From contig JBEULE010000021.1 in the NCBI GenBank assembly GCA_041287495.1, forward strand, positions 1 through 7,093: DNA of 7,093 nucleotides, given 5' to 3'. The first letter of the stretch is position 1, and each line of letters begins with the position of its first letter. Both the position numbers and the translations under genes were made by a program. The notes beneath the pieces were generated by a model. The model was not told the origin of the DNA and searched no databases. It worked only from the letters and a program-made list of their open reading frames with translations. Source of the stretch: JAOABC01 sp041287495. GTDB lineage: Bacteria > Aquificota > Aquificia > Aquificales > Hydrogenothermaceae. This document shows, piece by piece, positions 1-5,857 of the stretch.

Positions 1-1
1 A

Positions 2-604
2 GCATACAGTCCAACATCAATAATAACTCCGGAAGTAGAGAAAGAGATCCAAGAGCGAATAGTAATCCCAACACTAAAAGGTATGATATCAGAAGGAAGA
101 AATATGTCCGGATTCCTGTATGCTGGACTTATGATAGGACCTAAAGGTATAAATGTTTTAGAGTTTAATGTCAGAATGGGAGACCCAGAAACCCAACCTA
201 TAATGAGAAGATTAAAATCAGACTTAGTTGAACATATATTAAACATCCTTGAAGGAAACATAGACAAAGTCAAACCTATATGGGATGAAAGAACAGCTAT
301 AGGTGTAGTAATGGCTTCAAAGGGATACCCAGACAGTTATGAAAAAGGTAAGGTGATAAACGGAATAGAGGAAGCAGAGAAAGATGAGGATGTAGTAGTT
401 TTTCACGCTGGAACAGAAGAGGTAGATGGTAAAGTAGTTACAAACGGAGGAAGAGTATTAACGGTTACAGCTTTAGGTAAAAATATTGTTGATGCTAAGG
501 AAAAAGTATATAAAGCAGTAGAAAAGATACATTTTGAAGGTGCCTTTTACAGAAAAGATATAGGTTGGAGAGAAGTAGAGAGATTTAAAACTGGAGGAAA
601 TTAA
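2..604 (+). CDS. purD: Phosphoribosylamine-glycine ligase (GAR synthetase), C-terminal part
   Basis: This cytosolic enzyme joins glycine to 5-phosphoribosylamine using ATP, the second step of de novo purine synthesis. The reading frame is open from base 2 and starts upstream of the window, so only the last 200 residues are seen; the ATG at base 83 is internal. The first visible residues (AYSPTSIITPEVEKEIQ) match the PurD region before the end of the ATP-grasp domain. LEFNVRMGDPETQ, about 28 residues after the internal Met, is the metal and ATP-binding signature of the family. The rest is the C-terminal domain (GVVMASKGYPDSYEKG, GGRVLTVTALG), ending at the usual family C-terminus. The stop overlaps the lysS start codon by one base (TAATG), so the two genes are probably coupled in translation. 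Nothing is abnormal in the visible part. Confidence 0.95.
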   Translation, partial: AYSPTSIITPEVEKEIQERIVIPTLKGMISEGRNMSGFLYAGLMIGPKGINVLEFNVRMGDPETQPIMRRLKSDLVEHILNILEGNIDKVKPIWDERTAIGVVMASKGYPDSYEKGKVINGIEEAEKDEDVVVFHAGTEEVDGKVVTNGGRVLTVTALGKNIVDAKEKVYKAVEKIHFEGAFYRKDIGWREVERFKTGGN

Positions 605-2334
605 TGGCAGAAGAGATTTTGGAAAGCCGTATTGAAACATTAAAAAAGATGAGAGAGAATAATATAAATCCATATCCTCATAAATTTGAGATTACCAACA
701 ACCTCTCAAACATAAGGGAAGGTCTTGAGTTTGACCCTCAAGGGGAGGAAGTAAAGCTAAAAGGTAAAGTAAAGAGAGTATCCAAAAAAGATAACGACTA
801 TATAATAAGATTTGAGGACCTTGAAGGCCATTATGAGATACAGGTTATAATACCACAAAGAGAATCAATAGCACCTAACACAATCGGTGTATTTACAGGA
901 AAACTATACAGAATAGATGGAAAAATCACACTTTTAGCAGAAAGTTTTAACTTGGAAGTAGAAGGACTTTCAGTAAAAGAGATAAAAGAGAAATATGATA
1001 AAGACCCACGGCAAAAGGAAGTAGCTGTTGCTGGAAGATTAATAGCTTTAAGGGACCAGGGAAAAGCAGCCTTTGGACATCTTCAAGATGCAGATGGAAA
1101 ATTACAGATATATATCTCTTCAAATAACCTTGGAGAAGAGAAATACAGAGAAATTATGGATATACTTGATGTAGGTGATATAGTAGGTGTAAAAGGTAAA
1201 CTTTTCAGAACAATGACCGGAGAACTTACAGTTGATGCTACAGATATCAAAATACTTTCTAAATCTTTAAGACCTCTTCCAGAAAAATGGCATGGATTGA
1301 AAGATGTAGAACATAGATACAGATACAGGTACTTAGATTTAATAGCAAACAAAAAATCAAGGGACATATTTAAAATAAGGTCAAAAGCTATAAAGAGTTT
1401 AAGAGAATTCCTTGAAGACAGAGGATTTATAGAGGTAGAGACACCTATACTTCAACCTGTTGCTTCCGGGGCTATGGCAAAACCATTTATAACATACCAT
1501 AACGCTTTAGATATGAACCTATTCCTAAGAATAGCACCAGAGCTTTATTTAAAGATGCTTGTAGTTGGAGGATTTAACAGAGTATTTGAGATAGGCAGAA
1601 ATTTCAGAAACGAAGGAATAGACACAACCCATAACCCTGAATTTACAATGGTCGAGTTTTATGCTGCATACCTTGATTATAACGACCTAATGATTTTAAC
1701 AGAAGAGCTGTTTAGAAAAATACTACTTGATACAGTTGGAACGTTAAAGATAAAATGGGAAGATGTGGAGCTTGACTTTGAAAAGCCTTTCAGAAAAGTG
1801 AAATTCTTTGATGCTTTAGAAGAAAAAACAGGTAAAGGTAAAGAGTTTTTCTTAGATGAAGATAAAGCAAGAGCATTCGCAAAGGAAGTAGGAATACCAA
1901 AAGCCGACACACTTACCCATACAAAGTTACTTGACAAACTTTTTGAACATTTTGTAGAAGAGGATTTAGTTCAACCTACTTTTGTTATAGATTTTCCGAA
2001 GATACTTTCGCCCCTTGCAAAAACCCATAGGAAAGACCCAGATTTAGTTGAAAGATTTGAACTGATAATAAACAAACAGGAACTTGCTAACGCTTACACA
2101 GAGCTAAACGACCCGTTAGATCAGAGAGAGAGATTTATACAACAGATAAGAGAAAAGGAAATGGGTGATGAAGAAGCTATGGATATAGACGAAACCTTTT
2201 TAACAGCCCTTGAATATGGCCTTCCACCTACAGCAGGAGAAGGTATAGGTATAGACAGACTCATTATGATGCTCACAGATAGTGACTCAATAAGAGAAGT
2301 TATACTGTTTCCTGCTCTAAGACCGGAACACTGA
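604..2334 (+). CDS. lysS: Lysyl-tRNA synthetase, class II, with extra N-terminal OB-like domain
   Basis: This enzyme charges tRNA-Lys with lysine. The start is fixed by a Shine-Dalgarno GGAGGA at 593-598 and the TAATG overlap with purD. The protein has 576 residues, roughly 70-80 more than the usual ~500. Residues 1-40 are the standard start (RIETLKKMRENNINPYPHKF). Residues ~48-118 look like an additional OB-fold, followed by the normal anticodon-binding OB-fold at ~138-220 (EVAVAGRLIALRDQGKAAF). The class II catalytic core follows: motif 1 around 264-285, motif 2 at 334-353 (FRNEGIDTTHNPEFTMVEFY) and motif 3 at 545-566 (GEGIGIDRL...SIREV), with the typical ILFPALRP end. All core motifs are intact, so it should be active. 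The role of the inserted domain is unknown to me; extra tRNA binding or stability at high temperature are guesses. Confidence 0.97.
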   Translation: MAEEILESRIETLKKMRENNINPYPHKFEITNNLSNIREGLEFDPQGEEVKLKGKVKRVSKKDNDYIIRFEDLEGHYEIQVIIPQRESIAPNTIGVFTGKLYRIDGKITLLAESFNLEVEGLSVKEIKEKYDKDPRQKEVAVAGRLIALRDQGKAAFGHLQDADGKLQIYISSNNLGEEKYREIMDILDVGDIVGVKGKLFRTMTGELTVDATDIKILSKSLRPLPEKWHGLKDVEHRYRYRYLDLIANKKSRDIFKIRSKAIKSLREFLEDRGFIEVETPILQPVASGAMAKPFITYHNALDMNLFLRIAPELYLKMLVVGGFNRVFEIGRNFRNEGIDTTHNPEFTMVEFYAAYLDYNDLMILTEELFRKILLDTVGTLKIKWEDVELDFEKPFRKVKFFDALEEKTGKGKEFFLDEDKARAFAKEVGIPKADTLTHTKLLDKLFEHFVEEDLVQPTFVIDFPKILSPLAKTHRKDPDLVERFELIINKQELANAYTELNDPLDQRERFIQQIREKEMGDEEAMDIDETFLTALEYGLPPTAGEGIGIDRLIMMLTDSDSIREVILFPALRPEH

Positions 2335-2335
2335 G

Positions 2336-3286
2336 ATGATAGTAGATAAATTCAGAGGAACACTTGTAGGAGCAGCCATCGGAGATAGTATGGGAATGAC
2401 TGTGGAGGAACTTCCTGTTGATGAAGTTCTTCTACATTATGGACAGCCTGTAAAGGACCTTCTAGACCCTCATCCATCTTCTCCTTCATACTTTTTGAGA
2501 GCCGGAGAAAACACATCAGAGTTTGAAATAGTTTTACTGGTAGCTAAATCAATAATAGAGAAACAGAGGATAGATGTAAGAGATATAATAGGGAAGTATA
2601 TAGAGTGGAAAGAGAAAGGAGAAATTCACACCTATATAGACCCTACATTTCTACTTGCAATAGATTACATTATGGAAGGGAAAGATTTAGAGAAAACTGG
2701 TTCTACAGTAGATCATATAATGCCAGCTATACCGGTTGGACTTTACCATTACAAAAATCCACATATTGCAGCTGAAGGTGCTAAAGCTGTTGTTATGATA
2801 ACCTCAAGGAATGAGAATGTTATAGAGTGTGGAGCAATGCTTGCAGTGGCAATATCTGAGCTGTCTGAAGATAGATTCTACCTTCAAGATGAATGGGAAT
2901 ATTTTTTAAAACTCCTTGAAAGTTTTGTGACTAACTCTCTCACAAAGAAGTATCTACATAAAGTAAAAAATCTCCTTAAAGAAGATGCAAATTTAGAAAA
3001 AGCTATAAACGAACTTGGTAATGGAAATTTTGTTCTTGAGGCTTTTTCTCTTGCGTTATTTATATTCCTAAAAAATCTGGCAAATCCGGAAAAAGCTATA
3101 ATAGATGCAGTAAACAGTTATGGAAATTACGGAGCAGATACAGACAGTATAGGATTAATCGTTGGAGCATTATCTGGAGCATACAGTTCAGAAGAAGCTT
3201 TGCCTGAAAGATGGAAAAAAAAGTTAATAGGATATAATAATATAGTAGAATTAGCTGAAAAACTTTACAGTGTATCTTTACACTAA
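2336..3286 (+). CDS. ADP-ribosylglycohydrolase (ARH/DraG) family protein, divergent active site
   Basis: The 316-residue protein has the all-helical ARH/DraG fold pattern. Family members remove ADP-ribose from proteins or nucleic acids, or split related substrates, using two Mg ions. The N-terminal signature is clear (FRGTLVGAAIGDSMGM, residues 6-21). The C-terminal metal motif is present as GADTDSIG (266-273), with D268 and D270 as ligands, followed by a typical GALSGAY. The N-terminal TDDT metal motif, however, aligns with T60-S61-E62-F63, so the two Asp ligands are replaced by Ser and Glu. The mid-protein TH motif reads TSRNENV (156-162) and lacks His. Hydrolase activity may therefore be lost or altered. 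The start lies one base after the lysS stop (TGAGATG) with no good Shine-Dalgarno, which implies translational coupling. The family call is firm; the substrate and activity are not. Confidence 0.85.
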   Translation: MIVDKFRGTLVGAAIGDSMGMTVEELPVDEVLLHYGQPVKDLLDPHPSSPSYFLRAGENTSEFEIVLLVAKSIIEKQRIDVRDIIGKYIEWKEKGEIHTYIDPTFLLAIDYIMEGKDLEKTGSTVDHIMPAIPVGLYHYKNPHIAAEGAKAVVMITSRNENVIECGAMLAVAISELSEDRFYLQDEWEYFLKLLESFVTNSLTKKYLHKVKNLLKEDANLEKAINELGNGNFVLEAFSLALFIFLKNLANPEKAIIDAVNSYGNYGADTDSIGLIVGALSGAYSSEEALPERWKKKLIGYNNIVELAEKLYSVSLH

Positions 3287-3292
3287 GGGAGG
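3269..3292 (+). promoter_or_regulatory. Hairpin and ribosome-binding site directly before hfq
   Basis: AGTGTA (3269-3274) and TACACT (3279-3284) are perfect inverted arms around a TCTT loop. They overlap the end and stop codon of the ARH-family gene. Two bases later comes the Shine-Dalgarno GGGAGG (3287-3292), four bases before the hfq ATG at 3297. The Shine-Dalgarno decides the hfq start and rules out the in-frame GTG at 3270. The hairpin is seen directly; any effect on hfq translation is inferred. Ribosomes finishing the upstream gene would melt the stem. Confidence 0.45.
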
Positions 3293-3296
3293 AAAA

Positions 3297-3554
3297 ATGG
3301 CAGAGAAAAAACCAAGATTACAGGAACTTTTCTTAAATAAAATCAGAAAAGAGAAAGTCAGATGTGATGTTTACTTGGTAAACGGTGTTAAACTGGAAGG
3401 AAAGATAAAATACTTTGATAACTTTACAATCCTCCTAAAAGAGGGACCTAGGGAAGTACTTGTTTATAAACATGCAATTACGACGGTATCCCCAAAAAGA
3501 GAAATGGAATTTGAGTATCAACAAGAAGAGATTGAAGAAGAACCTATTGTTTGA
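3297..3554 (+). CDS. hfq: RNA chaperone Hfq
   Basis: This 85-residue protein should form the ring-shaped hexamer that binds small RNAs and mRNAs. The Sm1 motif covers roughly residues 21-49 (VYLVNGVKLEGKIKYFDNF) and the Sm2 motif is VYKHAITTVSP (56-66), the bacterial Hfq hallmark. Proximal-face U-binding residues are kept: Q9, F43 and the K58-H59 pair, corresponding to E. coli Q8, F42, K56 and H57. The rim patch reads RKEK (17-20) where E. coli has RRER, so it stays basic with Lys replacing two Arg. The short tail (EFEYQQEEIEEEPIV) is strongly acidic. Acidic tail tips in some Hfq proteins compete with RNA for the rim, so the same may apply here. The gene is last in the purD-lysS-ARH-hfq block; hfq is more often found near miaA or hflX in other bacteria. 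The first ATG preceded by a good Shine-Dalgarno was chosen as start. Confidence 0.96.
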   Translation: MAEKKPRLQELFLNKIRKEKVRCDVYLVNGVKLEGKIKYFDNFTILLKEGPREVLVYKHAITTVSPKREMEFEYQQEEIEEEPIV

Positions 3555-3596
3555 AAGTTTAAAGGTCTAAATTTCAGACTGTTATCTTTAAAAAAG

Positions 3597-3625
3597 TTGA
3601 AAAATTTTAGGTTTTGTATTACTAT
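3597..3625 (+). promoter_or_regulatory. Candidate sigma70-type promoter of the peroxidase gene
   Basis: TTGAAA (3597-3602) matches the -35 consensus at five of six positions. It is separated by 17 bases from TACTAT (3620-3625), which matches the -10 consensus at four of six. An alternative -10, TATTAT at 3623-3628, matches better but has a 20-base spacer. The predicted transcription start is near 3632. The -10 region lies inside the palindrome at 3618-3638, so a protein bound there should block RNA polymerase. The surrounding sequence is very AT-rich, so chance matches are easy. Confidence 0.5.
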
Positions 3626-3648
3626 TATTAATAGTAATAATTACTATT
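3618..3648 (+). promoter_or_regulatory. Three-half-site palindromic operator, Fur/PerR-like
   Basis: ATTACTATT occurs at 3618-3626 and 3640-3648, and its reverse complement AATAGTAAT at 3630-3638. Together they make two overlapping perfect inverted repeats: 10-base arms around T3628 (3618-3638) and 9-base arms around A3639 (3630-3648). The two direct half-sites are 22 bases apart, about two helical turns. The inner site in 7-1-7 form is TAGTAAT-A-ATTACTA, five of seven positions per arm identical to Fur (TGATAAT) and PerR (TTATAAT) arms. The array covers the candidate -10 and start site and ends two bases before the Shine-Dalgarno of the peroxidase gene. The symmetry is seen; binding by a Fur-family regulator is inferred. 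Confidence 0.6.
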
Positions 3649-3662
3649 TAGGAGGATAAAGT

Positions 3663-4724
3663 ATGAAAAAATTGAAAGCATTAGCAGTGGCAGGATTAGT
3701 TTTAACAACCGGACTTATCTCCTACACAGTAGCTGAAAGTAAAATTAACGACAAAGATCTGTTAAATCAGGCAAAAAACTATTTCCAACCTCTACCTAAG
3801 GAGATACCTGCACCTTCAGACAACCCTACGACAAAAGAGAAAGTTGAACTTGGTAAAAAACTTTACTATGACCCAAGGTTATCTCTATCTGGTGTTATCA
3901 GTTGTAATACATGCCATAACTTGGCAACTTACGGTGTTGATGGAGTAGAAACATCCTTAGGACACAAATTTCAAACCGGTGGTAAAAATGCTCCTACCGT
4001 CTTAAATGCAGGATTCCATATCGCTCAATTCTGGGATGGAAGAGCAAAAACATTAGAAGAACAAGCAAAAGGACCAATACTAAACCCAGTTGAGATGGCT
4101 ATGCCTGACCATACCCTGGTAATAGAGAGACTGAAAACGATTGATGCTTATGTAAACGAATTTAAAAAGGCTTTTCCTAATGATAAAGACCCTGTAAACT
4201 TTGACAATGTAGCAAAAGCAATAGCAGCCTTTGAAAGAACATTAGTAACACCTTCAAGATTTGATGAGTTTTTAAAAGGAAATACAAAAGCTTTAACTCA
4301 AAAAGAGAAAGAAGGATTAAAACTATTTATGGAAAAAGGTTGTGCATCTTGCCACAACGGAGTTGCAATTGGTGGTGGAATGTTCCAAAAGTTTGGTATA
4401 GTTAAACCTTACAAATATCAAGACCCTAATGACCTTGGAAGATACAATGTAACCAAAAACGAAGCAGATAAGTATGTTTACAAAGTTCCGTCTTTAAGAA
4501 ACGTCACAAGGACATATCCTTACTTCCATGATGGAAAAGTATGGGATATAAGAGAAGCTGTAAAAATTATGGGTGAAACTCAGCTTGGTATTAATTTGAC
4601 AGATGAGGAAGTTGATAAAATAGTTGCATTTTTAGATTCTACAACCGGTAAAATCCCTGAAGATGCATTAAAGATGCCGGTACTACCTCCATCAACTCCA
4701 AAGACACCAAAACCTCATATTTAA
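3663..4724 (+). CDS. Periplasmic diheme cytochrome c peroxidase
   Basis: This enzyme reduces hydrogen peroxide to water in the periplasm with electrons from small c-type cytochromes. Residues 1-24 are a signal peptide (MKKLKALAVAGLVLTTGLIS, cleavage likely after VA-24). Two CxxCH heme sites lie at 81-85 (CNTCH) and 227-231 (CASCH). Residues matching the Pseudomonas aeruginosa enzyme are all present: H101 (His71, sixth ligand of the peroxidatic heme), W124 in FWDGRA (Trp94), E144 in NPVEM (Glu114) and M303 in KIMGETQ (Met275). VPSLRNVTRTYPYFHDGKVW (275-294) is the usual C-terminal signature. Length 353 fits the two-heme class plus a Pro/Thr-rich tail (339-351). A His at position 101 suggests a form that needs reductive activation, as in classical enzymes. 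AGGAGG (3650-3655) precedes the ATG. The gene appears monocistronic and faces a convergent operon. It could be named ccpA or ccp; I leave the symbol blank because usage varies. Confidence 0.95.
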   Translation: MKKLKALAVAGLVLTTGLISYTVAESKINDKDLLNQAKNYFQPLPKEIPAPSDNPTTKEKVELGKKLYYDPRLSLSGVISCNTCHNLATYGVDGVETSLGHKFQTGGKNAPTVLNAGFHIAQFWDGRAKTLEEQAKGPILNPVEMAMPDHTLVIERLKTIDAYVNEFKKAFPNDKDPVNFDNVAKAIAAFERTLVTPSRFDEFLKGNTKALTQKEKEGLKLFMEKGCASCHNGVAIGGGMFQKFGIVKPYKYQDPNDLGRYNVTKNEADKYVYKVPSLRNVTRTYPYFHDGKVWDIREAVKIMGETQLGINLTDEEVDKIVAFLDSTTGKIPEDALKMPVLPPSTPKTPKPHI

Positions 4725-4753
4725 AAAAAATTGGGGGGGCTACAAGCCCCCAA
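4723..4753 (-). terminator. Intrinsic terminator for the minus-strand operon
   Basis: TTGGGGGGGC (4731-4740) and GCCCCCAA (4746-4753) form a hairpin with six G-C pairs, a TACAA loop, two bulged G bases and outer A-T pairs. On the plus strand the hairpin is preceded by eight A bases (4723-4730). Read on the minus strand, this gives a hairpin followed by eight U, a textbook Rho-independent terminator for the pgi-sirtuin-ZIP-Cys protein unit. The U-tract overlaps the TAA stop of the peroxidase gene. On the plus strand no T-run follows, so termination of the peroxidase transcript there should be weaker. Confidence 0.85.
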
Positions 4754-4876
4754 TAACTAAGATATATTTACCAGCTGGAGGAAGTGCGGATTTTTACTTT
4801 TTAAAAATAAAAATATTAGAAATTCCGGCATAAACTTTTGGTGAGAATAAAAATAGCAATTTTAACTCCTGTCTCA
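4754..4876. other. Unexplained AT-rich intergenic segment with inverted repeats
   Basis: No gene with a convincing start lies here on either strand. The segment would be the 3' untranslated part of the minus-strand operon. GTGAGA (4841-4846) and TCTCAC (4872-4877) are perfect inverted arms enclosing a second stem, AAAAT (4850-4854) with ATTTT (4859-4863). A locally GC-richer patch at 4771-4790 includes the palindrome CCAGCTGG (4771-4778). These are direct observations; a function as RNA structure or a dispersed repeat is only possible. Confidence 0.4.
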
Positions 4877-5035
4877 CTATTTAAGCTCCACCTTATAACT
4901 TTTTTGACAGCTGTTATAGGAAGAACATGAAGCACATTTTCCTTTCTGATAAACAGCTCTAAACTTTTTATACAGAAAGTATCCGGCTATCAAAAATATT
5001 AAAGCAGGTATTATATAGTTTAAAATGTTTTCCAT
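4877..5035 (-). CDS. Small single-span Cys-rich membrane protein, FeoB-associated-like
   Basis: This 52-residue protein starts MENILNYIIPALIFLIAGYF. Residues ~5-22 form one transmembrane helix, followed by a basic stretch (KKFRAVYQKGK) and a short Cys cluster, KCASCSSYNSCQK, with C34, C37 and C43. The layout (N-terminal helix, positive stop-transfer, C-x2-C plus another Cys) is that of the FeoB-associated Cys-rich membrane proteins, small partners often found beside the ferrous iron transporter FeoB. No feoB is visible; the gene just upstream encodes a ZIP metal transporter, so a role in handling the imported metal, or as a redox or metal-binding accessory, is inferred. AGAGG (5045-5049, minus strand) lies nine bases before the ATG. 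The stop is followed about 120 bases later by the operon terminator. Coding is supported by start, ribosome site, codon use like its neighbours and the domain pattern. It shares no similarity with the CxxCH heme motifs of the neighbouring peroxidase. Confidence 0.75.
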   Translation of the reverse strand: MENILNYIIPALIFLIAGYFLYKKFRAVYQKGKCASCSSYNSCQKSYKVELK

Positions 5036-5051
5036 CTTTTAAAACCTCTTT

Positions 5052-5090
5052 TTAAAGTATTATCTTTAATTTACAGTTTTTTATTGTAAA
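5052..5090 (-). repeat. Two AT-rich inverted repeats between ZIP and Cys-rich protein genes
   Basis: TTAAAG (5052-5057) pairs with CTTTAA (5064-5069) around a six-base loop, and TTTACA (5070-5075) pairs with TGTAAA (5085-5090) around a nine-base loop. They fill most of the 57-base gap between the two genes. The first lies two bases upstream of the ribosome-binding site of the small protein. The stems are A-T only apart from one G-C pair each, so they would be weak as RNA in a thermophile. They could equally be protein-binding sites or chance. Confidence 0.25.
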
Positions 5091-5092
5091 AT

Positions 5093-5857
5093 CTATGATA
5101 GAATGATGTCCAATATCATCATAAAAATAAAACCTATTAGAACTCCTATTGAAGCATACACCTCAAAGTTTTTTTTCTGTATCTCCGGAATCATCTCTTT
5201 TATAACTACAAACAACATAGCCCCACTTGCAAAAGCAAACCCTATAAAGAGAAAATCCAAAAATGGATAGAATATACTAACAGCAAAAAGACCACCAATT
5301 GGCTCAATTAAACCTGTCAAAAGAGCTATTTTAAAGGCTTTTAACTTTGAGTAACCATAAAGATAAAGAGCCAATGCGACGGCAAAACCTTCCGGAATAT
5401 TTTGAATACCTATACCAAGGGCAAGAGTTATACCCTGATTTATATTTCCTGTCATAAATCCTAAAGCAGAAGACATACCTTCCGGAAAGTTATGAAGTGT
5501 AATAGCAGAAACAAACAGCCAAACTTTCTTTAAAGAGCTCTTTTCTTTCTCTGTTAAAACCTTAATAAAGTAATCTTCCGGTATAAGTCTATCAAGAATA
5601 AGAAATAAAAAACCTCCTCCTAAAAAAAATAAGGATACAAAGGTTATTGCAACTTCTTTACTGAAACTTTTTTGAGATAGCTCTATAGCAGGAAGTAAAA
5701 GAGAAAAGAAAGAAGCAGAAAGCATAATTCCGGCACTAAAACCTAAAAGAGAGTCCTGCCATCTTGTAGAAATTTTCTTCCCAAACAGAATAGGAATACC
5801 ACCAACAGCAGTTAGTAATCCGGCAAATAGACTTCCTAAAATAGCCTCTAATATCAT
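5093..5857 (-). CDS. ZIP-family divalent metal transporter, GufA-type
   Basis: This 254-residue inner-membrane protein imports divalent metals such as zinc, iron or manganese into the cytoplasm. About eight hydrophobic segments can be drawn, with a short charged loop at ~98-111 (VLTEKEKSSLKK) in place of the His-rich loop of eukaryotic ZIPs. The metal-site helices are clear: HNFPEGMSSALGF (122-134) and IQNIPEGFAVALALY (151-165). The second has Gln where ZupT-like proteins have His, which is typical of the GufA group, as is GLIEPIGGL (182-190) in the next helix. Length is normal. The ATG overlaps the sirtuin stop (ATGA, four bases), so translation is coupled. A small Cys-rich membrane protein gene follows. 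Metal preference cannot be read from the sequence. Confidence 0.92.
   Translation of the reverse strand: MILEAILGSLFAGLLTAVGGIPILFGKKISTRWQDSLLGFSAGIMLSASFFSLLLPAIELSQKSFSKEVAITFVSLFFLGGGFLFLILDRLIPEDYFIKVLTEKEKSSLKKVWLFVSAITLHNFPEGMSSALGFMTGNINQGITLALGIGIQNIPEGFAVALALYLYGYSKLKAFKIALLTGLIEPIGGLFAVSIFYPFLDFLFIGFAFASGAMLFVVIKEMIPEIQKKNFEVYASIGVLIGFIFMMILDIILS

Noticed and set aside
1083..1937. Minus-strand open frames within lysS.
   Set aside because: They are antisense shadows of the strongly conserved lysS coding sequence, rich in Ser and Phe, and without family features.
3..3188. Repeat AGCATACAGT at the window start and near 3178.
   Set aside because: It is one short match in coding sequence, encoding different reading frames, and is expected by chance.
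3270..3296. Nine-residue N-terminal extension of Hfq from the GTG at 3270.
   Set aside because: The GTG lies inside the upstream gene without a ribosome site, while a strong GGGAGG precedes the ATG at 3297 and yields a normal Hfq N-terminus.
3564..3580. GGTCT...AGACT hairpin after hfq as a terminator.
   Set aside because: The stem has only five pairs, one of them G-U, with a seven-base loop and no T-run directly after it. I do not call a terminator for the hfq operon.
4761..4844. Open plus-strand frame downstream of the peroxidase gene (ends ...SGINFW).
   Set aside because: A stop codon precedes it directly and it has no ATG, GTG or TTG start, so it cannot be translated on its own. It could be a relic, but nothing identifies it.
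4801..4877. Minus-strand GTG reading frame of 27 codons overlapping the stop of the Cys-rich protein gene (TAGTG).
   Set aside because: It is very short, resembles no family I know and has no ribosome site before the GTG; the AGGAG nearby lies inside the frame. The AT-rich composition makes such frames common.
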